This document shows positions 18,955 to 29,270 of a DNA stretch of 64,000 bases, piece by piece. The notes beneath the pieces were generated by a model. It was not told where the DNA came from. It ran no database searches and saw only the letters and a program-made list of their open reading frames with translations. Position 1 is the stretch's first letter; each line of letters begins with the position of its first letter. The DNA comes from Planctomycetaceae bacterium (GTDB lineage Bacteria; Planctomycetota; Planctomycetia; Pirellulales; Lacipirellulaceae), in NCBI GenBank assembly GCA_002702655.1, contig PABB01000071.1, positions 1-64,000 of the forward strand. Direction: 5' to 3'. The translations under genes were made by a program, and so were the position numbers.

Positions 18955-20346
18955 CTAGGGATTCAGCAGCCCCACGACCTGCGTGTCCCAATCCGTGTAG
19001 CTGCGATACCGCCCGCGCAGCCAGAGCAGGGCGGTCTCGTCGCCGCTCCACGCCGGCACGATCGGTCGCAGGTTGTCCACGGGCGAGTCGCTGGTGATTG
19101 CCGTCCAACTCCACGACGCGCCCCCGTCGCTGGTGACGCCGCGATAGAGTTCGTAATGCGGCGTCGCGTTGCCGCTGCGGGGGTCGAGCTTGGTCGACAC
19201 GTACACCGTGTTGACATCGTTCGGATCAATCGCCGCCAGTCCCGTGTAGTCGCGTTCGCGGCCATACAGATAGCCGCCGGCATGGGCCAACTCGTGCACC
19301 CGCCACGCTTGGCCGTCGAACCGGGCGTAGTAGAAGCGGTGATCATCGACCGATCCGTCGGCGCGCCCGGTGAGCACGGCGACTGGCGCCCCGGCCGCGT
19401 CGAGCACCAAATCAACCGTCCACAGCCGCCGCGCGTCGTGCTCCTGCACGCGCGTCCCGGCCGCCAGCACTGGCGTCAACGCAGCGGGCGGCGCGGCGGC
19501 CCCGTCGGTCACGTCCTCGTCGACGACGCGGCCGAACGAATCATGCAGCCGCCCGCCCTCGACGTAGCCGTGAAACACGCTGTTGTCAAAGTCGCGCGGG
19601 TGCTGTTCGGTGGCGATGAAGTGGATCCGTCGGCCATCGGAGGCGTACTTCACGTACGGCCGATCGCCCGAGTCGCCGCTGGTCAGCAGCTTGCCGCCGA
19701 CCTGCCACGTGTCGCCGCCGTCGTCCGACCAATGCACGTTGGGGTCGAAATTGTCGGTGCGGGTGAAGTTGTACAGCCGCCCCGCGCCGCCCGCGTCGTC
19801 ACCCAGAAAGTGCAAGTTGGAGTAGGTCGCCCGCGCCGCCACGTCGATCGTCTGCTCCGGCCCCCACTGCGTCGGATCGTGCGGCCGCGAGGAAATCCGG
19901 CAGTAACATTTCGGCTCGGCGTGATGCGCCGCGTAGGCGGCCACATACCGCCCGTCGGGCCGCATCCACAGCGCCGCGGAGTTGTGATCGTCCTGCTGCA
20001 GCCGGTCGCGCAGTTCGACCGCCCCGGCTTCGCCCGTGTCGAGATTGCGCCACAGCAGCACCACGTCGCCGGCCGCGGGGTCGTTGCGGTCGGCCGCGGC
20101 GGTCACGCAACTGACCAGCAGCAGCGTGTTGGCGGGGTCGCTGTCGTCGACGATCGCCCGCTCGTCCTCGAACCACGACCACGCGCCGTTGGGGGCAACC
20201 GCGTCGCCCGTCAGCGGGAACACGGCCGGCGCGTCGGGTGCCGCCTCAGCCGGCGCCATCGCCAGCAGCATAACCGTGCAGACGGCCAGTGCGCCGGTGA
20301 CCGAGAGTGAGTGTGCGCTCCGCGGCGCCGCATTTCGATGGGGCAC
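18955..20346 (-). CDS. Secreted BNR_4-repeat protein
   Basis: A 463-residue protein with a signal peptide (hydrophobic residues about 17-34, cleavage after AEA). It reads as a beta-propeller of the BNR_4 class: WSWFEDERAIV near the N-terminus, repeated Asp-box-like SDDGGDTW and SDGGASWSW, and HHAEPKCYCRISSRP, with DDHNSAALWMRPDGRYVAAY as a conserved active-site-like region. BNR_4 proteins include polysaccharide lyases and glycan hydrolases, so action on a sulfated or uronic polysaccharide is plausible but unproven. The start is a GTG at 20346. It begins 6 bp after the stop of an FHA-GAF-PP2C phosphatase, so the two appear to be one transcript. Confidence 0.75.
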   Translation of the reverse strand: MPHRNAAPRSAHSLSVTGALAVCTVMLLAMAPAEAAPDAPAVFPLTGDAVAPNGAWSWFEDERAIVDDSDPANTLLLVSCVTAAADRNDPAAGDVVLLWRNLDTGEAGAVELRDRLQQDDHNSAALWMRPDGRYVAAYAAHHAEPKCYCRISSRPHDPTQWGPEQTIDVAARATYSNLHFLGDDAGGAGRLYNFTRTDNFDPNVHWSDDGGDTWQVGGKLLTSGDSGDRPYVKYASDGRRIHFIATEQHPRDFDNSVFHGYVEGGRLHDSFGRVVDEDVTDGAAAPPAALTPVLAAGTRVQEHDARRLWTVDLVLDAAGAPVAVLTGRADGSVDDHRFYYARFDGQAWRVHELAHAGGYLYGRERDYTGLAAIDPNDVNTVYVSTKLDPRSGNATPHYELYRGVTSDGGASWSWTAITSDSPVDNLRPIVPAWSGDETALLWLRGRYRSYTDWDTQVVGLLNP

Positions 20347-20352
20347 GCCGCG

Positions 20353-22038
20353 TCACTCCCGCCCGAAACAAACCAGGCACATGTCGTCGCTCTGCGGAAA
20401 GCTGCCGGCGAACTTGCGGACTTCTTCCAGAATGTACGGCCCCAGCGCGTCGCTCGCGACGCTGCTGTTGCCGGCCAGCTCGGCGAGCCGCTCCAGGCCG
20501 AACAGGTCCCGCTCGCTGTTCATCGCTTCGCTGAAACCGTCGGTGAACATCGTCAGAAACTCGCCCGCGGCCAGCGTGCGGCGGTACGCTTCAAACTCGA
20601 AATCGTCGACGATCCCCACCGGCAAGCCCGCTTCGTCGCCGCCGATTTCCTCCACTTGGCCCTCGGCCGTGCGCAGCAGCGGCGGCATATGCCCGGCGTT
20701 CACCAGCGTCAGCTCGTTCGTCTTGGGGTCGACCACTGCCACGATCATCGTGACGAACCGGTCGTCCCAGCCGTACTCGGCAAAGGCGGCGTTAATGCGG
20801 TTCATCGCCACGGCGGGGTCGCTCTCCCGCGCCAGCCAGAACCGCACGTCGCTGGACAACTTGGCCATGATGATGGCCGCCGAGACGCCCTTGCCCGCCA
20901 CGTCGCCCACGACCGCGGCGAACCGCTCGTCCGGCAACATGATGTAGTCGTAGTAGTCGCCCCCCACTTGGTAGGCTGACTCGTAGTGCTGGAAGAAGTG
21001 GTATCCTGGCACGTCCGGCGAGCGATCCGGCAGCAGGGTCCGCTGCATCTCGCGAGCCAGCTCCAGGTCGCGCTCCAGCGCCCGCTGCCGCATGATGCTT
21101 TCGTGCATGCGGGCGTTGTCCATGGCGATCGCGGCCTGATTGGCCACCGCGGCCAGCACCTGCAGATCTTGCTCGGTGAAGCGGGCCCGCTGGTCGTTGG
21201 TATCGATCTGGATCACGCCCAGCGCCTCGCCGTCGGAGTCCAACAGCGGAGCGCAAATCAGCGAGCGGATGCTGAAGTCCGCGATGCTTTGGGCCATGTT
21301 GAACCGCGAGTCGCTCGCCGCATCGGCCGACAGAATCGCCTGCCGGTCGGTCATCGCCCGTTCGACGATCGTGCGACTGAAGCGCATTTCCGCATCGTCG
21401 TCGCCGCGGCGGGCCTTCGCCGCCACCGAGGCCAGCGGGCCCTCGGCTTGGGGCCGTTTGATGACAAAACCGCGATCCGCCTGCACGAAGATTTTGAACA
21501 GGCTGTCGAGCAGCTTCGGCAGAATGTCGGCCTCTTCGAGCGTCTGGCCCAAGTTGTGCGAGATCTCGATGATCGCCTGCAATTGCGTCTCGGGCTTCGC
21601 CGACATCTGAAACGACGCCGAGGTCCCGCGGCCCACGTCCAACGTGGCCATGATGCTGGTGCCCTCGTCGCCATCGTCGTCGGCTTCCGGCAGCGGGGAC
21701 AGCAGCGTCGAGGTCGGCGGACTGGCGCCCCCCAGCAGCGACGGCCCGGCGAGCGAGCGGAACTCGAACAGCACGTCGCAGATCAGCACCTGGTCGCCGT
21801 CGCGCAGCTCGGCCTGATCGACCACCCGCTGGCCGTTGACGTACGTTCCGTTGCGGCTGCCGTGATCTTGCAGCACGGTACGGCCGCCGTTGGACTCGAT
21901 GGAGGCGTGCCGGCGGCTGACCGCGGCCACGTCGAGCACGACGTCGCATTCGGGGCTGCGGCCAATCACGGACGTGGGACCCGTCAGGTCGAACTTCTGG
22001 CCGACCTGCGGCCCCTGCAGAATCTTCAGGGTGGCCAT
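20353..22038 (-). CDS. FHA-GAF-PP2C (RsbU/SpoIIE-type) protein phosphatase
   Basis: A 561-residue signalling protein with three domains. An N-terminal FHA domain (VIGRSPECDVVLD, SRRHASIE, DHGSRNGTYVNGQ, residues about 5-95) binds phosphothreonine. A GAF domain follows at about 155-310 (FMVKRP-like core ending in DTNDQRARFTEQDLQVLAAVANQAAIAMDNA-type helix). A C-terminal PP2C/SpoIIE Ser/Thr phosphatase begins after a linker helix, with metal-binding GGDYYDY and VVGDVAGKGVSAAIIMAKL. Such enzymes dephosphorylate anti-sigma-factor antagonists. ATG 22038 begins MATLKILQGPQVGQKF; the upstream extension to 22125 looks non-coding. Confidence 0.92.
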   Translation of the reverse strand: MATLKILQGPQVGQKFDLTGPTSVIGRSPECDVVLDVAAVSRRHASIESNGGRTVLQDHGSRNGTYVNGQRVVDQAELRDGDQVLICDVLFEFRSLAGPSLLGGASPPTSTLLSPLPEADDDGDEGTSIMATLDVGRGTSASFQMSAKPETQLQAIIEISHNLGQTLEEADILPKLLDSLFKIFVQADRGFVIKRPQAEGPLASVAAKARRGDDDAEMRFSRTIVERAMTDRQAILSADAASDSRFNMAQSIADFSIRSLICAPLLDSDGEALGVIQIDTNDQRARFTEQDLQVLAAVANQAAIAMDNARMHESIMRQRALERDLELAREMQRTLLPDRSPDVPGYHFFQHYESAYQVGGDYYDYIMLPDERFAAVVGDVAGKGVSAAIIMAKLSSDVRFWLARESDPAVAMNRINAAFAEYGWDDRFVTMIVAVVDPKTNELTLVNAGHMPPLLRTAEGQVEEIGGDEAGLPVGIVDDFEFEAYRRTLAAGEFLTMFTDGFSEAMNSERDLFGLERLAELAGNSSVASDALGPYILEEVRKFAGSFPQSDDMCLVCFGRE

Positions 22039-22288
22039 ACCGGTGCGGGGGAGGGGAGTGCGGAGGCTCATGCGGAGGAACAAGCGGCGGCGCGCCCCGC
22101 GCCGAACCCGCTTGCCGGGGCGCAAGCCGTGATTCTACGGGCCGTTGCGCGGCTCAGTCAACGCCCGGCGGCCTTGACGATTCTCCGGGGCGAACCTACG
22201 CTTAGAGACCCTCGATGGCGGGCCAGCCAAACCTGTCGCCCGCGGCCCGGCCATCGGCATGCGGCCGTCCACACAGGCCCGTCCACAC

Positions 22289-22360
22289 TGGGGTGTGGTG
22301 TAATTGGCAACACGACGGATTCTGATTCCGTTATTCTAGGTTCAAGTCCTAGCACCCCAG
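22289..22360 (+). tRNA. tRNA-Gln (anticodon CTG)
   Basis: A 72-nt cloverleaf. The acceptor stem tggggtg (22289-22295) pairs with cacccca (22353-22359), followed by discriminator g. The D arm is gtgtaattggcaacac. The anticodon arm is acgga-ttctgat-tccgt with anticodon CTG, which reads CAG (Gln). The T arm is ctagg-ttcaagt-cctag. CCA is not encoded. It is convergent with the cyclic-nucleotide-binding gene, whose stop is 11 bp away. Confidence 0.95.
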
Positions 22361-22370
22361 CTTCTTCTCA

Positions 22371-22949
22371 TCACGCCGGCGAGCCCGCGTACAACTTCCC
22401 CAACCGCTCGCGCAGCTGCTGCCACGATTGCCGTTGTTGTCGCAGTTGGTGATCGTCCAGGCAGCCGGTCAATTGCTCGTCGACGCTGCGCAGCCGGTCG
22501 CTGACGATGCGCAGCAGGTTGCAGGTCAGTCGGCAGGCCAGCCGCGGTTGGGCGTCCAGCAGATCGTCGAAGTCGCGCCCCCGCAACCGCAACGTACGCA
22601 CGTCCGTCGTGGCCTGCACCGTGGCAACGTGCGGCTCGGGATCCAGCAGCGTCATTTCGCCGAACACGTCCAGCGGCTTGAGCACCGCCAGCGACACGGG
22701 CTTGGCAGGCGAGCCGATTGGCGGTTCCTTGATCACCGCGCACTCGCCGGCCAGCACCATCCACACGTTGCGGGTCACCGACCCTTGTTGCACGATGACT
22801 TCTTCGGGGCCGAAATCCTGGGCGGTCATGATCCGCACCAGCAGGCCGCGCTCGCCCTCGCTCAAATCGGCCAGCAGCCGCGCGGCGTGGGTCTCGATGA
22901 CGAGCGAGTTGATCAGAATGCCGCTGTCGGCGGTTGAGGGGTACTGCAT
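22371..22949 (-). CDS. Cyclic-nucleotide-binding (cNMP-type) protein
   Basis: A 192-residue protein with a Crp/Eal-like cNMP-binding fold at about residues 30-140: FGPEEVIVQQGSVTRNVWMV, LAGECAVIK and LKPLDVFGEMTLLDPEPHVAT, the last being the phosphate-binding-cassette position. A typical PBC Arg-Ala pair is not obvious, so nucleotide binding is uncertain. The C-terminal 50 residues are a Gln/Arg-rich helix rather than a helix-turn-helix, so it is probably not a DNA-binding regulator. ATG 22949 has ggagg about eight bases upstream. Confidence 0.8.
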   Translation of the reverse strand: MQYPSTADSGILINSLVIETHAARLLADLSEGERGLLVRIMTAQDFGPEEVIVQQGSVTRNVWMVLAGECAVIKEPPIGSPAKPVSLAVLKPLDVFGEMTLLDPEPHVATVQATTDVRTLRLRGRDFDDLLDAQPRLACRLTCNLLRIVSDRLRSVDEQLTGCLDDHQLRQQRQSWQQLRERLGKLYAGSPA

Positions 22950-23101
22950 GGCGAGCCTCCAGTTGAATGGCGCGCGGCGACAAATTCATTGTACAGCCGC
23001 TGGGGCGCACAACGTCAACGCGCAGCGGTCATTGCCGCAGAGAAGCCGCCCTCGGAGATGGACAATCGACGAGAGTCGCCGTCGCGGCCCCGAGCAGCGC
23101 G

Positions 23102-24541
23102 CTACCGCGCCGCCGGGTCGCGGATCACCAACAGCCGCACCTCGGTCATGTCCTCGATCGCCCAACGGATGCCCTCGCGGCCCAAGCCGCTGTCTTTTAC
23201 GCCGCCGTAGGGCATGTGGTCGACCCGCCAACTGGGCACGTCGCCGATGACCACGCCGCCCACCTCCAGTTCGTCCCACGCCTGCTGGGCCTTGTACAGA
23301 TCGCGCGTGAAGACGCCCGCCTGCAGCCCGAACCGGCTGGCGTTCGTCTGCCGCAGCGCCGCGGTGAAGTCGGAAAACTTGCTCAACACGGCCACGGGGC
23401 CGAACGCTTCTTCGGTGCAGACCGACAAGTCGTCCGGCACGTTTTCCAGCAACGTGGCGGGCAGCATCGCACCGTCACGGTCGCGACCGCACAATCGGGT
23501 CGCTCCGGCCTTGAGCGCTTCCTGGATCCAACCGTCGAGCCGCTTCGCTTCGCCCTCGCTGATCATGGGGCCGATGAACGTCTCCTCGTCGCGGGGGTCG
23601 CCGGCGACCAGCTTCTCTGTTGCGGCGACCAGCTTGTCGCGCAGCTCGTCGTAAATCTTTTCGTGGATCAGAATTCGCTGCACGCCAATGCAGCTTTGCC
23701 CCGATTGGTAAAACGCGCCAACGATCAACCGCGCGACCGCGTCGTCCAAGTCGGCGTCCTCATCGACGATGCAGGCCGCATTGCCGCCCAGTTCCAGCAC
23801 GACCTTTTTCTTGCCGGCGCGGGCCTTCAAGTCCCAGCCGACTTCGGGCGAGCCGGTAAAGCTGAGCAGCTTGAGCCGCTCGTCGGTGGTGAACAGGTCA
23901 GCCCCGTCGCGATGGCATGGCAAGATCGAGAAGGCGCCGCGCGGCAGGTCGGTCTCGGCGAGCACCTCGCCGATTGCCAACGCGCCCAGCGGCGTGCGGC
24001 TGGCCGGCTTCAGCACGAAGGGACAACCCGCGGCGATCGCCGGGGCAATTTTGTGCGCCGCCAGGTTCAGCGGGAAGTTGAACGGCGAAATGAACGAGCA
24101 GGCGCCCACCGGCACGCGCTTCCACATGCCTCGGTAACCGCGGGCGCGGGGCGAAATCTCCATATCGAGCACTTCGCCAGTGATGCGGACCGCCTCTTCC
24201 GCGGCAATCTTGAACGTGTCGATCAGCCGCGACACCTCGCCGCGGCTGTCCTTGATCGGTTTGCCCGCTTCGGCGCACAGCATGTCGGCCAGTTCGCCGC
24301 TGCGCTCTTCGAAGCGGCGGACGCAGTGCTGCAACACTTCCTGCCGCTGGTACGCGGGCATCCGCCGCATCGGTTCGGTCGCCTCGTCCGCGGCGGCAAT
24401 GGCCCGGTCGATCGCCGCGGCATCAGCCAGCGCAACCGTGGCCACAGTGTCGCCCGTGTATTTGTCAGCCACCGCGAGGTCGCCATTGGGGGCTTCCGGC
24501 TGACCGGCAAGGAAATAGGGACGGAATTGTGTCTCGGACAT
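23102..24541 (-). CDS. NAD(P)-dependent aldehyde dehydrogenase
   Basis: A 479-residue ALDH. Key features are SPFNFPLNLAAHKIAPAIAA (cofactor loop), SFTGSPEVGW, the general base Glu250 in VLELGGNAA and the nucleophile Cys284 in YQSGQSCIGVQR. Length and motifs are complete, so this is an active oxidising ALDH, closest in feel to the lactaldehyde/non-phosphorylating GAPDH group. It follows the ThDP enzyme gene by about 50 bp on the same strand, so aldehyde formation or removal may be linked to that enzyme. A truncated paralogue of its first 50 residues occurs at about 27445-27601. Confidence 0.92.
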   Translation of the reverse strand: MSETQFRPYFLAGQPEAPNGDLAVADKYTGDTVATVALADAAAIDRAIAAADEATEPMRRMPAYQRQEVLQHCVRRFEERSGELADMLCAEAGKPIKDSRGEVSRLIDTFKIAAEEAVRITGEVLDMEISPRARGYRGMWKRVPVGACSFISPFNFPLNLAAHKIAPAIAAGCPFVLKPASRTPLGALAIGEVLAETDLPRGAFSILPCHRDGADLFTTDERLKLLSFTGSPEVGWDLKARAGKKKVVLELGGNAACIVDEDADLDDAVARLIVGAFYQSGQSCIGVQRILIHEKIYDELRDKLVAATEKLVAGDPRDEETFIGPMISEGEAKRLDGWIQEALKAGATRLCGRDRDGAMLPATLLENVPDDLSVCTEEAFGPVAVLSKFSDFTAALRQTNASRFGLQAGVFTRDLYKAQQAWDELEVGGVVIGDVPSWRVDHMPYGGVKDSGLGREGIRWAIEDMTEVRLLVIRDPAAR

Positions 24542-24590
24542 AAAACAAACGCGTAGGTTGAAGAATTTGGAAGTTGCATCGCGCCATACA

Positions 24591-26288
<1,698 letters not shown>

Positions 26289-26913
26289 TCGACAGAATCG
26301 CACGCGGGCGTCAAGCGCTGCAGCAGCAGACAGTTGTCGGGACGAGCGTCTCTCGCCACAACAGGCCTGTCTCCGCGCTTCGAGAGCGACTTTCGCTGGC
26401 TCGTTGTCCGCCACTTCGGTGGTTCGCCGGACACGACGAACCGTGTGCGCTCACACCGATCCGTATGCGAGCATGGCGTCGGCCACTTTGACGAACCCGG
26501 CAATGTTCGCGGCCCCCCCACGTTTCGCAGTGCTGTAGCCGGTAGCCGGCAACCGCCGTGAGCGGCATATCGGCCGCCTCGCATCGAATCGATCTGCAGA
26601 CCGCTGTCGAGCAACTGCGCGGCCTCGCCGGAATCTGCAAGAGGGGAGTTTGTAAGGACGCATGCTGGGCCGCCGGGGCGTCGTTCGTCGATTCTGCGTC
26701 GGAGAGGCCGCTCGCGGCAAGCTGTCTGGTCGGCGATCGTGAGCGAACGTTGCCGCTTTATCGCGGCGTTCGCGAAAAACCTTGTCCGCCAGTGGCATTT
26801 CCATTAGGTTGCGCGAGAACCCTGGAAGAGGCGCCGCCGGTCGCTCGGCGGATTAGAGAGAGAGCGCAGGCAAAGTTGCCGGCCTTCACGACTTTTCTCT
26901 GACGGAGGATCTT
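26289..26913. other. Gene-poor stretch with a glutamate dehydrogenase remnant
   Basis: No intact gene is visible. Near 26451-26510, on the minus strand, the C-terminus of a glutamate dehydrogenase can be read (listed separately). The rest shows no clear coding pattern or strong repeat. Confidence 0.5.
26451..26510 (-). pseudogene. Remnant of the C-terminus of NADP glutamate dehydrogenase
   Basis: Nineteen codons followed by TGA read ANIAGFVKVADAMLAYGSV, nearly the same as the last residues of bacterial GdhA (NIAGFVKVADAM, then a short tail ending at the stop). Upstream of it the minus strand has no further recognisable GDH sequence in any frame; the preceding codons read RGGA. The rest of the gene has therefore been lost or scrambled. 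This is recognition of a short but distinctive motif; an alignment is needed to confirm it. Confidence 0.6.
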
Positions 26914-27444
26914 ATGCGTCACCGCGGTGTTCAACTTACCTCAATTGCCGTCTTAGCGCTGGTGGCATGCGCCGCCCGTCCGGTCGCCGCCCAGATCGAA
27001 ACGGTCGGACCGTTGTCGATCACGCAGGGCCAACCTGTCGATTTGTTTTACACCAACGACTTGGAACCGGCGCCGCATCGCAAGGTCCTGCAATTCAGCG
27101 GCCTGGCCGACAATCCGACCAGCGTCGATGCGAGCCTGGAAATGCAGTTCGACTACATTGACCTCAACGGCATCACGCAATTCATCAGCTTGCCGAACTC
27201 GCCCTTCACCATTCCCGCGGGCGCAGTGGGCGCGCCGATCGAGGGAATCCACATCCTCGACTTCTGCCCGGAGCAGGTGAGCCTGCATTTCGACTTGCTT
27301 GAGGGCGAGGCGATCAATCTGAGCGGCGAGTTTGCCCACAATTGCATCACGGTTCCCGAAACAACGAGCGCTTCCCTGGTGTCGTTGGCGGGCGGTCTGC
27401 TGGTCGTCATGACGCGGCGACAGCGCAATCGTACGCGCGCCTAG
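26914..27444 (+). CDS. Exported protein with PEP-CTERM-like sorting tail
   Basis: A 176-residue secreted protein. It has a signal peptide (about residues 1-27, ending near ARPVAAQ), a beta-rich middle with no recognised domain, and a tail VPETTSASLVSLAGGLLVVM followed by TRRQRNRTRA. This tail has the PEP-CTERM layout (VPE, helix, basic end), although the second Pro is missing. Such proteins are processed by exosortase and probably attached at the cell surface. ATG 26914 has ggagg about six bases upstream, one of the better ribosome sites in the window. It sits between two gene remnants. Confidence 0.75.
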   Translation: MRHRGVQLTSIAVLALVACAARPVAAQIETVGPLSITQGQPVDLFYTNDLEPAPHRKVLQFSGLADNPTSVDASLEMQFDYIDLNGITQFISLPNSPFTIPAGAVGAPIEGIHILDFCPEQVSLHFDLLEGEAINLSGEFAHNCITVPETTSASLVSLAGGLLVVMTRRQRNRTRA

Positions 27445-27601
27445 TGCGTCGCCCGCTGCATGCCGCGTCGCTCGCCGCCGCGCCGGCGAGCGACGCGCGG
27501 GAAACAGTGTCGCCTGCGTACTTGTCCAACACCGTCAGGTCGGCGTTGGGGGCCAGCGGCTTGCCGGCGAAAAGACACGGCTGGCTCGGCAAGGCCCCCA
27601 T
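27445..27601 (-). pseudogene. Remnant of the N-terminus of a second aldehyde dehydrogenase
   Basis: The minus strand from 27601 reads LFAGKPLAPNADLTVLDKYA followed by GDTVSRASLAGAAASDAA. The intact ALDH at 23102-24541 begins YFLAGQPEAPNGDLAVADKY and then TGDTVATVALADAAAIDRAI. The match covers about 45 residues and then stops. The frame runs on into the end of the PEP-CTERM gene and terminates at 27407. It is a truncated paralogue, not a functional gene. Confidence 0.75.
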
Positions 27602-27705
27602 CCGGCAATCGACGAAAGGCTGGCCACAATGGGAGGGGCAGGTCCCGAGTGTCGCCAGCCTTCGCCGATGACCGCAAGCTCGTCGAGCAAACTCGACGAC
27701 GGCGC

Positions 27706-29052
27706 CTACGGCTCCAGTTCAGCAAGTCGCTCCAGTTCGTCGAGGCTGGCGAACAGAGCGGCGCTGAGCTGCGGGAATCCATCCAATTCGAGTGCGGCGG
27801 CCCGTTTGTCCCCGCCGTGGAACAGGTCGACCACCTTGCGGGCCAGGGCATGCACCGCCGCATGCTGCGCATCAATCTGCTGAAAAACCGGCAAGTGCCC
27901 GAATCGCTGCGTTCCTTCGCTGGTGTACCACTTGCCGAACGCGCACTGCGTGTGGTCCGACAGCTCGCTGGCCGGCAATTCGCGCTTGCCGGCGAGCATC
28001 TCCGCCAACTTGACTCGCCATTGGCCGTGGGCCGAGCGAATACCGGTGGCGTCGAACGCCTTGGGCGGCAGCGGAAACTCCTTGCGGGTTGCGTGCAGCT
28101 TCGCCACGTCGGCCAACAATCCCGTGCCCGCCTCCTGCGACCGGGCGGCGCCGTGGTTCGCCTTTTCCAAAGACGAATTGATGCCCTGCAGGCTCTGCGA
28201 AATCTCCTGGCACGCGGCCGCGCAATGCGTCACGCTCTCGCTGACCGACGAGCTGGCCACGGCCGCTTCGGCGATGTTCCTGGCGATCTCGGCGGTGGTG
28301 GCTCGCTGCTCTTCCACCGCGGTCGCGATAATCTGCGACAGTTGGCTCGCGCTGTCGGTCGATTCGCAGATCTTGGTGATCGCATCGACAATGCCGTGGG
28401 TGCGATCCTGCATCCCGGCGATCTGATTGCGGACGCCGCCGGCGGCTTCGGCGGTCTGACGCGCGAGTTCCTTCACTTCGTTGGCGACCACGGCGAATCC
28501 GCGGCCAGCCTCGCCGGCCCGCGCCGCTTCCAAAGTCGCATTGAGCGCCAGCAGCTTCGTCTGCCCGGCAATGTCTTCGATGACTTTCAACACGCGTCCG
28601 ATCGAATCGGCTGCTTCGCCCAACTCCGAAGCCGCGGCGCTGCTTTCGGTAGCCAGCTCAGCCGCCTTGCGCGTCTCGGTCGCCGAGCGTTCCGCGCTGG
28701 TCGCCACCTCGCCAATCGCCGTGGTCATCTCCTCAGCGGCGGCCGCGACCGACTTGGTCGTCGCCGCCATTTCCTCAGCCGACGACGCGATGGTTTGCAT
28801 CGTCGCGGTCAGTTCCTCCGTGGCCGCGGCCACTTGGTGCGACTCGGCCGTCATCTCAGCCAGTTCGACGGCGATTTGATTGGCGGACGATGCCAGCTCG
28901 ATCGAGGCCGGGTCGATGCTGCCGATGGTCGTCACGACGCTTTGCAGCGCACCGAGCAACGCATTGTCGACAACGGGGCTGGTTTCACTTGGCGACGCAT
29001 GCCAAGTGTCGGCGGGGCCGCCGGTCTTCCCGACAGCAACAGCAACGGACAT
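27706..29052 (-). CDS. Soluble methyl-accepting chemotaxis protein with C-terminal CZB domain
   Basis: A 448-residue chemoreceptor without any membrane segment. Residues about 60-300 form the coiled-coil signalling domain, with the conserved tip [20 protein letters not shown] and then [20 protein letters not shown], which binds CheA/CheW. Residues about 340-440 form a CZB (chemoreceptor zinc-binding) domain: a His in [12 protein letters not shown], the typical CAFGKWY Cys motif, and later His residues ([13 protein letters not shown]). CZB domains bind zinc and sense zinc or reactive chlorine. No chemotaxis genes lie nearby, so it probably signals to a remote array. Confidence 0.92.
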   Translation of the reverse strand: MSVAVAVGKTGGPADTWHASPSETSPVVDNALLGALQSVVTTIGSIDPASIELASSANQIAVELAEMTAESHQVAAATEELTATMQTIASSAEEMAATTKSVAAAAEEMTTAIGEVATSAERSATETRKAAELATESSAAASELGEAADSIGRVLKVIEDIAGQTKLLALNATLEAARAGEAGRGFAVVANEVKELARQTAEAAGGVRNQIAGMQDRTHGIVDAITKICESTDSASQLSQIIATAVEEQRATTAEIARNIAEAAVASSSVSESVTHCAAACQEISQSLQGINSSLEKANHGAARSQEAGTGLLADVAKLHATRKEFPLPPKAFDATGIRSAHGQWRVKLAEMLAGKRELPASELSDHTQCAFGKWYTSEGTQRFGHLPVFQQIDAQHAAVHALARKVVDLFHGGDKRAAALELDGFPQLSAALFASLDELERLAELEP

Positions 29053-29270
29053 GGTGGACTCCGTAAACGCTTGGACATCTTGGGGCGTTTGTCAAAGCAA
29101 GGACGCTGAGCAAACCTAGAACGCCAACGGGACTCGCGCAGACAGGAAGCCCTCCAAGCTGCCGATTGACGGGATCGCACACCGCACACGGCCGCCAAGT
29201 CGCCGCTTGTGGCATCGGCGCCCCGTCCCGCCCGCAGAAGCGGCAGGACTCGACCCTGCGGCGCCGTGGC

